From positions 1-5,724 of the forward strand of contig JABXIP010000102.1 in assembly GCA_013373005.1 (NCBI GenBank): 5,724 nt of DNA, given 5' to 3'. The notes beneath the pieces are model-generated. The model was given only the letters and a program-made list of their open reading frames with translations, did not search any database and was not told the DNA's origin. Origin of the DNA: Cytophagia bacterium. GTDB taxonomy: Bacteria > Bacteroidota > Bacteroidia > Cytophagales > Cyclobacteriaceae. Positions 1-5,724 of this stretch are shown here, piece after piece (position 1 is the stretch's first letter; the number at the start of each line of letters is the position of its first letter). A program made the position numbers and the translations under genes.

Positions 1-1919
1 CACTTGACCTGATGGGTGAGACTTATATCATCAATGGAGTGAGTAAATCTCCGCAATTCAAAACCCAATTGAACTTCGACCTTGTGGTCACCAAAGACTA
101 CATGAAAGGGATTCAGGATGATTTGTGGGGAAGCATAAGTTCCTACACGTATTTATTAGCTGGTCCGAATGTTACCATGGCATCTATTAATACTCAACTT
201 GAATCAATTGGTGAGCGCTATATCTACAAAGAGTATCAGAAGAAAAATGAGGATATGCCCTCATTTCAAGATTGGAAAGAAAAGAGTACCTATTTAGGAT
301 ACTTTGCCGAACCGCTTTTGGGCTTAAGGTCAGATTCCAAGACCAAAAACTTGATGATGCCACATTTGAATGTTGCCCAGTTCAATGTTTTAACCATAGT
401 TGGTTTGGCGGCACTCCTGATTTCAATGATCAACTTTGTTAATATTTCTACGGCTAAAGCCTCTGTAAGAACATGTGAAGTGGCAGTGAAAAGGGTGTTG
501 GGTTCTTCACGCAAATGGTTGATTTTCCAGTTTATTTCAGAGTCATTTTTTCAGGTGCTGTTGGCTTCATTGGTGTCGCTGGCATTGGTTGAAGGTCTAG
601 TAAAGCTCAGTCCGGGTTTTCTCGATGGTATGGTAGACTACTCAGTCTTGCACTCAACCGAATTGGTGATAGGTATTTTGATATTTGTGGTTTTACTCAC
701 CTTCAGTTCAGGTATTTACCCTGCTCTTTATTTATCTAGCGGAAGATCGATTAACCTATTAAGAGGTAGTGCTGGTAAGGCCTTAAGTTTATTCAATGCT
801 GCATCGTTTAGGCGCTCGGCTACTGTAGCTCAGTTTGTACTAGCAATTGTCCTTATTGCCGGTGTTATAACAATGTTTCAACAACTAAATCATTTGGATA
901 CTAGGGACTTAGGTTATGAGTCAGGTAATGTTTTTATACTTGAAAATACCAGCCTGCTTCGCGAATCTACTGAAGCATTTAGGCAGGAGCTTTCCAGAAA
1001 GAGTGGAGTTTTAGGAGCCACTTTTGCAGATCATTTTCCGAATCAGTCGGGTATCACCGTATTGGATTTTATGGTCAAAGATGAAGCAGGTAATGAACAT
1101 CCTTTCATTAGGTATAGAACCGATCCGACTTTTTTTGAAGTAATGCAGATGGACTTTGTGGCAGGAGGGCCGTTCGGCACGGCACCAAAGAAGGAATCTT
1201 CAAATGGTGAAGCAGCATTATATCCTGTGATCTTGAATGAAACGGCTGTAAAGGCCATGGGTCTTGAGGATCCAATGGGTAAAGTGATCGATGGTAATAG
1301 GCAGATTGTAGGAGTAGTTAACGACTTTGTGTTCAGTGATCTACGGCAAAGTATTTCTCCTGTAATGATTTCTCGAAGAGGAAAAGAGCCTTACTCTAAA
1401 ATGGCCGTGAGGATGGCGACAGGTAATTTTGACATTGAAACAGTAAAGGAAGTTTGGAGCCAGTTTTCTGATAAACCTTTACGTTGGTATGAGTTCAGCT
1501 CAAATTATGATGAGCTTATGAAAGAGGAGGCAAAGACATTTCAAGCCATACTCACCTTTTCAATTTTCACTATTGTCATTTCTTGTATGGGGCTGTTGGG
1601 TTTGGCAGTATTTACGATAGATCAACGTATCAAAGAGTTCGGTATAAGAAAGATATTGGGGGCTAGTATAGCTGATATTGCCAGGCTATTTAGTTGGGAT
1701 TTTGTGAAGCTAATATTAATAGCTTTTGTATTGGCTATTCCTATAGCCGTTTATGGGCTCAATTTATGGCTTAATGACTTTGCCGATAGAGTGAGCCTTA
1801 GCCCATCGGTATTTCTTTTTACCGCAGGAATAACACTTGTAGTTGTGCTGACGACTTTACTGATTCAATCTCTCAAAGCCGGCCGCCTCAACCCTGTAGA
1901 AACCTTACGAAACGAGTAA
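1..1919 (+). CDS. FtsX/MacB-like ABC transporter permease, 5'-partial (gene A)
   Basis: This is an inner-membrane permease subunit of the MacB/FtsX (type VII) ABC transporter group. The first full codon in frame is at 3. The frame is open to the left edge, so the ATG at 12 is probably an internal Met. Aligning its TYIINGVS with YRIAGVS of gene B (around residue 175) suggests about 170 residues are missing: the cytoplasmic N-terminus, TM1 and most of the first periplasmic domain. Numbered from that ATG, residues 1-120 finish periplasmic domain 1. TM helices lie near 124-146, 171-194 and 217-240 (first FtsX domain) and 267-287. Periplasmic domain 2 spans about 290-508, and the last helices are near 510-533, 563-584 and 597-619. 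The FtsX loop motif is KRVLGSSRK (about 160-168) in the first half and IRKILGAS (545-552) in the second. The protein ends in NPVETLRNE, as is usual for the family. It is clearly more distant from B and C than they are from each other. The permease family call is firm; the substrate is unknown. Confidence 0.93.
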   Translation, partial: LDLMGETYIINGVSKSPQFKTQLNFDLVVTKDYMKGIQDDLWGSISSYTYLLAGPNVTMASINTQLESIGERYIYKEYQKKNEDMPSFQDWKEKSTYLGYFAEPLLGLRSDSKTKNLMMPHLNVAQFNVLTIVGLAALLISMINFVNISTAKASVRTCEVAVKRVLGSSRKWLIFQFISESFFQVLLASLVSLALVEGLVKLSPGFLDGMVDYSVLHSTELVIGILIFVVLLTFSSGIYPALYLSSGRSINLLRGSAGKALSLFNAASFRRSATVAQFVLAIVLIAGVITMFQQLNHLDTRDLGYESGNVFILENTSLLRESTEAFRQELSRKSGVLGATFADHFPNQSGITVLDFMVKDEAGNEHPFIRYRTDPTFFEVMQMDFVAGGPFGTAPKKESSNGEAALYPVILNETAVKAMGLEDPMGKVIDGNRQIVGVVNDFVFSDLRQSISPVMISRRGKEPYSKMAVRMATGNFDIETVKEVWSQFSDKPLRWYEFSSNYDELMKEEAKTFQAILTFSIFTIVISCMGLLGLAVFTIDQRIKEFGIRKILGASIADIARLFSWDFVKLILIAFVLAIPIAVYGLNLWLNDFADRVSLSPSVFLFTAGITLVVVLTTLLIQSLKAGRLNPVETLRNE

Positions 1920-2083
1920 ACACACAAACCATGTTCAGAACTAACCTTAAACTAATACTCAGAAAACTAAGGAGAGAAAAGCTTTACACTTTTGTAAATA
2001 TTCTTGGTCTTACTGTGGGTCTCACCGCCTTTTTGCTTATCGCTCTTTATGTGAGGGATGAGTTGAGCTATGATCAATTTCAT
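1911..2083 (+). repeat. Gene-junction direct repeat, copy 1 (end of A, spacer, first 51 codons of B)
   Basis: This stretch matches 4292-4464, 2381 bases downstream, which is exactly one gene plus one spacer. In the first 30 bases, covering the last codons of the previous gene, the stop, the spacer and the first codons, 27 match. Over the 51 codons I count about 30 base differences in 153, of which 18 codons differ silently and 5 change the residue. The similarity fades after the TM1 region. It is best read as the trace of an old tandem duplication, not a mobile element. Confidence 0.75.
1920..1930 (+). promoter_or_regulatory. 11-base A/C-rich intergenic spacer and start context of gene B
   Basis: The spacer acacacaaacc lies between the TAA of gene A and the ATG of gene B. 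It has no GGAGG-like Shine-Dalgarno sequence; A-rich leaders without one are common in Bacteroidota. It differs at one base from the spacer before gene C. Its shortness implies co-transcription and perhaps translational coupling. The role in initiation is inferred. Confidence 0.6.
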
Positions 2084-4300
2084 GAGGGTTACGAGGATAT
2101 TTACAGGGTTACATCTGAAACGGAAAGATTTGGGGTCAGGCATGTAATTCCATCAGATTACATAGAATTTGTGGCTCCTGGCACCTCACAAATTGAGTTG
2201 TATACAAGGTTGGTCAGAAATTCTTGTCCTTGTCTCGTTGAGTATGAATCCAAAAGTATCAATACCTCAGGAAGCTTTTATGTAGATGACAATTTCTTCG
2301 ATTTTTTCAGTTTCAATCTTATTAGGGGTACCCAGTCATCGGTTTTTAATAATCCTGATGAAGTGGTAATTACCCAATCACTGGCAAATAAACTGTTTGG
2401 TAAAGAGAATCCGATAGGTGAATTTCTCAAGTACGATAAAGGACAAAACTATCGTATAGCAGGTGTTTCGGAAGACCCTCCTAAAAACAGTACTATTCAG
2501 TACGATCTGCTTATTTATTCAAAGGACCGTTTCAAGAACAGATTTGAAGAGGCTCACGGATTCGAAAATGTGCTCACTTACATCAAGGTAAATACGGCAA
2601 CTCCCGTTATTGAAGTCGTAGCGAAGATTAATTCCTTCAAAGAAACACCTCCATACCATGAGCCGTTAAAAGCCTATTCCTTTAATCTTTTGGCATTAAA
2701 GGACCAAAGGCTTAAGGCCCCATACAGTTCTGATTATTTCCCTAAGAATGACATCAGATATATTGTTCTATTCTCAGCAATAGGTTTAGTCATTCTTGTT
2801 CTGGCACTGATCAATTATGTGAATTTGATTACCTCACAATCTATCGGAAAGATGAAGGAGGTTGGTTTAAGAAAAGTTATTGGTGCAGCAAGAAGACAAC
2901 TGATCTCGTACCATTTGCTGGAATGTATTGCAATCACTACCATCTCCTTTCTTTTGGCTTTTGCCATAGCTGAAAGACTGCTGCCCGTTCTTAATAGTCT
3001 GCTCGATAAAGGCATTTCAATCGAGTATTTCAGCATCCAGTTCTTTGTTTGGGTCGGTGCTATAGGTATGTTTTTTGGAGGGATTGCAGGCATATATCCG
3101 GCCATTTACATCTCCAGGTATAAGGCACTGACCTTGTTGTCTAAAAATCAGACAACCGGCAAATCGGGCTGGTTGCGTAAGGGACTTGTGCTATTCCAGT
3201 TTATTACATCAGCGATTCTAATAGTGGTGCTATTGATTATCACCAGTCAAATGAATTATATGAAAAACAAAGAGCTGGGGTTCGATTCAAATTGGTTATT
3301 GTCAATACCTCTTGAAAGGGACTCTTCAATGGTTTTTCAGACTTTTAAGAATGAAGTCCTAAAAGTGCCTGGAGTAGAACAGGCCAGTATAAGTAGTGAA
3401 CTATTGAAGGGTGCATGGGACATGGCGCTCTTTGATGTGCCCAAGAATAATAGAGGTGAGCAAGAAAATAAGGCCTTTGAGAACTCCACCCTATTTGCAG
3501 ATCAGGATATCATCAAAGTATTGGATTTGAAGCTAACGTGGGAGTCTCCCGAGTTTAAGGATGGTATTTTGAAACCGGGCCAGATTATTATTAATGAGAG
3601 TCTCGCATGTAAAGTCGGGATCGAAGAAAACCCTGAAAGAAAACGATTCTATGGTTGGAGTGACAACATGGGACTTGAGTTAGTCGGAATTGTTGAAGAT
3701 TTTCATCTGAGATCATTGAAGGAAGAAACTGGATCATGGTCCTTTCAACCAATGACACCTTATGGTGTTACAGATTTACTTGTGAAGGTATTGCCCGAGA
3801 ATGCCTCAGAAACTATTTCTCAGATAGACGATTTGTTTCAATCAAGCTTTGAGCGGCCTTTTGAGTATTACTTTGTTGATGAACAGATTGCCGATTATTA
3901 CCAAAAGGAGCAAGGACAGTTTTTGCTATTTAAGATATTCTCAGGTTTGGCTCTTTTGATTTCTATGCTAGGCCTCTTGGCCATGACCTTTTATTCTGTT
4001 GAACAACGCAGAAAAGAAGTAAGCATTAGAAAGGTGCTAGGGGCCTCAGTAGAAAAACTCATCTTAATGCTGAATAGAGAATATTCAATACTGGTTTTGG
4101 TGGCCTTTATAATAGCCTCTCCAATTGCTTATTATGCCATGCAGGGCTGGTTGGAAGAGTTCAAATATAGAATCAGCTTAAGCCCGTTAATTTTCATTGG
4201 AGCCTTTTTAGGATTTCTAGCTTTGAGTTGGCTGGTTACAATTGCAAAATCATTGAAAGTATCGAGAGAGAATCCTGCTGATGTATTAAGAGACGAATAA
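1931..4300 (+). CDS. FtsX/MacB-like ABC transporter permease, complete (gene B)
   Basis: This is a complete 789-residue inner-membrane permease of the MacB/FtsX type, a usual length for the two-part Bacteroidota members. The N-terminus is basic and cytoplasmic (MFRTNLKLILRKLRREK), followed by TM1 at about 20-41. Periplasmic core domain 1 spans about 42-275 and includes NPIGEFL (160-166) and YRIAGVSEDPPKNS (174-187). The first FtsX domain has helices near 277-299, 328-352 and 370-393 and the loop motif EVGLRKVIGAARRQL (310-324). TM5 is at about 417-438 and contains the family motif LVLFQF (419-424). Periplasmic domain 2 spans about 440-665 and contains VGIVEDFHLRSL (585-596). The final helices are near 667-689, 715-737 and 751-773, with EVSIRKVLGAS (696-706). 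The ATG at 1931 is chosen because it lies 11 bases after the stop of gene A and because gene C starts with the same residues in the same setting. Residues 99-101 are Cys-Pro-Cys in periplasmic domain 1, absent from gene C. There is no ATP-binding domain, so a separate ATPase is required. The substrate cannot be inferred. Confidence 0.97.
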   Translation: MFRTNLKLILRKLRREKLYTFVNILGLTVGLTAFLLIALYVRDELSYDQFHEGYEDIYRVTSETERFGVRHVIPSDYIEFVAPGTSQIELYTRLVRNSCPCLVEYESKSINTSGSFYVDDNFFDFFSFNLIRGTQSSVFNNPDEVVITQSLANKLFGKENPIGEFLKYDKGQNYRIAGVSEDPPKNSTIQYDLLIYSKDRFKNRFEEAHGFENVLTYIKVNTATPVIEVVAKINSFKETPPYHEPLKAYSFNLLALKDQRLKAPYSSDYFPKNDIRYIVLFSAIGLVILVLALINYVNLITSQSIGKMKEVGLRKVIGAARRQLISYHLLECIAITTISFLLAFAIAERLLPVLNSLLDKGISIEYFSIQFFVWVGAIGMFFGGIAGIYPAIYISRYKALTLLSKNQTTGKSGWLRKGLVLFQFITSAILIVVLLIITSQMNYMKNKELGFDSNWLLSIPLERDSSMVFQTFKNEVLKVPGVEQASISSELLKGAWDMALFDVPKNNRGEQENKAFENSTLFADQDIIKVLDLKLTWESPEFKDGILKPGQIIINESLACKVGIEENPERKRFYGWSDNMGLELVGIVEDFHLRSLKEETGSWSFQPMTPYGVTDLLVKVLPENASETISQIDDLFQSSFERPFEYYFVDEQIADYYQKEQGQFLLFKIFSGLALLISMLGLLAMTFYSVEQRRKEVSIRKVLGASVEKLILMLNREYSILVLVAFIIASPIAYYAMQGWLEEFKYRISLSPLIFIGAFLGFLALSWLVTIAKSLKVSRENPADVLRDE

Positions 4301-4464
4301 ACCCACAAACCATGTTCAGAAACAACCTTAAACTAATTCTAAGAAAATTACGCAGAGAAAAACTCTACACGCTGGTGAATATTCTGGGGCTTACCATTGG
4401 TCTCACAGCCTTTTTGCTCATAGCTCTTTATGTTCGTGATGAACTGAGCTTTGATAGGTTTCAT
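4292..4464 (+). repeat. Gene-junction direct repeat, copy 2 (end of B, spacer, first 51 codons of C)
   Basis: This is the second copy of the junction repeat at 1911-2083. The spacer (10 of 11 bases) and the start codon region are the best conserved part. Beyond codon 51 the two genes differ strongly at the DNA level, so this is a local block of similarity at the head of each gene, not a recent full-length gene copy. Confidence 0.75.
4301..4311 (+). promoter_or_regulatory. 11-base A/C-rich intergenic spacer and start context of gene C
   Basis: The spacer acccacaaacc lies between the TAA of gene B and the ATG of gene C. It matches the upstream spacer at 10 of 11 bases and has the same length. 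It likewise lacks a Shine-Dalgarno sequence. It probably serves as the translation start context within one transcript; that role is inferred. Confidence 0.6.
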
Positions 4465-5724
4465 CATAAGGTAGATGAAATATACAGGATTGCTTCTCAT
4501 AGAGATACTGATGGTACCCGAGGGGCTACAGTTCCAGTAGATTTTGTGGAGTTAGTTGCTCAAGATGCACCTGAAATTGAGTCTTTCGTAAGGATAAAAG
4601 AAGAGGGCTTAACCAACCTGATTAGCACAAAAGAGTCGGCCTTTTATACCGATAAACTCATTTTTACTGACCCAGTATTCTTTTCGTTTTTCGATTTTAA
4701 TCTTATTGATGGGAGGGCGGATTTAGTCTTGTCGTCACCGCAAAGCGTAGTTCTTACTAAAAGCTTTGCACTGAAACTCTTCGGAAGACTTGATGTGGCA
4801 GGTGAGGAATTGATTTTCAATAAGGAAGATAAATATCAGGTTGCCGGTATTTGCGAAGACGTTCCCAAGAATAGTTCTATACAATTTGAATTGGTTGCAC
4901 TGGCCGATGAAGATCTATTTAAGGATAAGTTTAGCCAGAGCTACTTGACTAGCGCACTTTCATTCGTCAGAGTGTCAAAAGTATCAGATATTGAAAACCT
5001 TGAATCTAAGATCAATGATGAAATCAGACAGAAGACGAGCTATTTTAAGGTCAAACAAAACGACTACTATCAATTAGATCCTTTTACTGAAGCTAGGCTT
5101 CACTCTAACTACGATCGCGATAAACTAAATACCAGCAATGCCGAAATGGTTTATCTTTTTTCTGGCATTGGTTCTGTAATTCTGTTACTGGCCATTATTA
5201 ATTATATCAATCTTGTTACGGCTCAGTCCATTAAGCGAGTCAAGGAAACAGGTCTTAGAAAGGTAATAGGTGCGGGAAGAACTCAACTGGTTGCTTACCA
5301 TCTTATGGAGTCTTTGGTAGTTACTGTGATTTCATTTATCTGCTCATTTGCCATTGCCGAACGTTTAATACCGTCTTTTAACAGCCTACTTAATAAGGGA
5401 GTCTCCCTGGATTATGTTAGTTCTGATTTTTTGATTTGGACACTTGTTATTGGATTTGCTATTGGAGTTTTGTCTGGGGTTTATCCCGCATTCTATATAA
5501 CAAGGGTAAGTCCGTTGGCCCTTTTGAATAAATCGACAGTCTCGGTAGGTGGGAGAGGCTTATTCAGAAAGCTACTTGTACTCTTTCAATTTACGGTCTC
5601 AGCCGTGTTGATCATAGTCTTGTCCATCATGTCTAGCCAAATGCTTTATTTGAATAAGACTCACCTTGGTTTTGAAAAAGATAACCTCATTTCAATTCCT
5701 CTTTATGAAGAGGATATGAGCCTC
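4312..5724 (+). CDS. FtsX/MacB-like ABC transporter permease, 3'-partial (gene C)
   Basis: My translation from the ATG at 4312 stays open for 471 codons to the right edge, so the gene is cut by the window and is not visibly broken. It covers about the first 60% of the family length if it matches gene B. Visible parts are a basic N-terminus (MFRNNLKLILRKLRREK), TM1 at about 20-41 and periplasmic domain 1 at about 42-277, which contains YQVAGICEDVPKNSS (175-189). The first FtsX domain has helices near 279-302, 329-352 and 373-396 and the loop motif ETGLRKVIGAGRTQL (312-326). TM5 is at about 420-440 and contains LVLFQF (422-427), and periplasmic domain 2 begins after it. It is the closest relative of gene B: 46 of the first 51 residues match, with much weaker similarity in the periplasmic part. 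The start is supported by the repeated junction 11 bases after the stop of gene B. It is an inner-membrane permease needing a partner ATPase not encoded here; the substrate is unknown. Confidence 0.95.
   Translation, partial: MFRNNLKLILRKLRREKLYTLVNILGLTIGLTAFLLIALYVRDELSFDRFHHKVDEIYRIASHRDTDGTRGATVPVDFVELVAQDAPEIESFVRIKEEGLTNLISTKESAFYTDKLIFTDPVFFSFFDFNLIDGRADLVLSSPQSVVLTKSFALKLFGRLDVAGEELIFNKEDKYQVAGICEDVPKNSSIQFELVALADEDLFKDKFSQSYLTSALSFVRVSKVSDIENLESKINDEIRQKTSYFKVKQNDYYQLDPFTEARLHSNYDRDKLNTSNAEMVYLFSGIGSVILLLAIINYINLVTAQSIKRVKETGLRKVIGAGRTQLVAYHLMESLVVTVISFICSFAIAERLIPSFNSLLNKGVSLDYVSSDFLIWTLVIGFAIGVLSGVYPAFYITRVSPLALLNKSTVSVGGRGLFRKLLVLFQFTVSAVLIIVLSIMSSQMLYLNKTHLGFEKDNLISIPLYEEDMSL

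Noticed and set aside
12..14. ATG as the true start of gene A
   Set aside because: The frame is open upstream to the edge (codons Leu-Asp-Leu before it), and the residues after it align to the middle of periplasmic domain 1 of gene B. The N-terminus and TM1 would be missing, so this is an internal Met in a gene cut by the window.
290..514. Reverse-strand open frame of 74 codons inside gene A
   Set aside because: It is antisense to the first FtsX domain, shows no recognisable protein features, and is explained by the base composition of the real gene.
765..788. Walker A-like string (RGSAGKALS) in gene A that might hint at an ATPase
   Set aside because: The spacing does not fit GxxxxGK[ST], no Walker B or ABC signature follows, and it sits in the linker between TM4 and TM5 of a permease.
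1043..1258. Reverse-strand open frame of 71 codons inside gene A
   Set aside because: It lies wholly opposite the second periplasmic domain of gene A and resembles no family known to me.
2815..3105. Reverse-strand open frame of 96 codons inside gene B
   Set aside because: It lies opposite the membrane helices of gene B, and its hydrophobic look follows from the complementary strand. No separate start context is seen.
4312..5724. Gene C as a truncated pseudogene
   Set aside because: The missing half is due to the window edge: all 471 codons are open and motifs appear in the expected order without a frameshift.

Overview
The window looks like chromosomal DNA from a member of the Bacteroidota, most likely a marine or environmental Cytophagales-type bacterium. 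The reasons are moderate A+T richness, no Shine-Dalgarno sequence before the genes, TAA stops, and a type of long, two-part FtsX/MacB-like permease that this phylum carries in many paralogous copies. The genus cannot be fixed from the sequence.

All of the window is one plus-strand run of three permease genes placed head to tail. Gene A (1-1919) lacks its 5' end. Gene B (1931-4300) is complete at 789 residues. Gene C (4312-5724) is cut by the right edge after 471 residues, with no stop. Each gap is exactly 11 bases, and the two gaps differ at one base. The three genes occupy three different reading frames, which follows from the 11-base spacing. There is no room for promoters or terminators between genes, so one polycistronic transcript is likely. 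There is no RNA gene, mobile element or CRISPR array, and no non-coding stretch longer than 11 bases.

Each permease follows the same plan: a short basic cytoplasmic N-terminus, TM1, a first periplasmic MacB-type core domain, three TM helices of a first FtsX domain, TM5, a second periplasmic domain, and three TM helices of a second FtsX domain. In B and C the first 51 residues are nearly the same while the periplasmic domains have diverged. This fits an old tandem duplication in which the membrane or ATPase-facing part was kept and the substrate- or partner-facing part changed. Gene A is a more distant relative. No ATPase is encoded here, so the energising subunit must lie outside the window. 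What the transporters move or signal cannot be read from the sequence; macrolide-efflux naming would be an over-call. The window is mostly ordinary for this phylum. Its most interesting aspect is the paralogue array and its repeated gene junctions.
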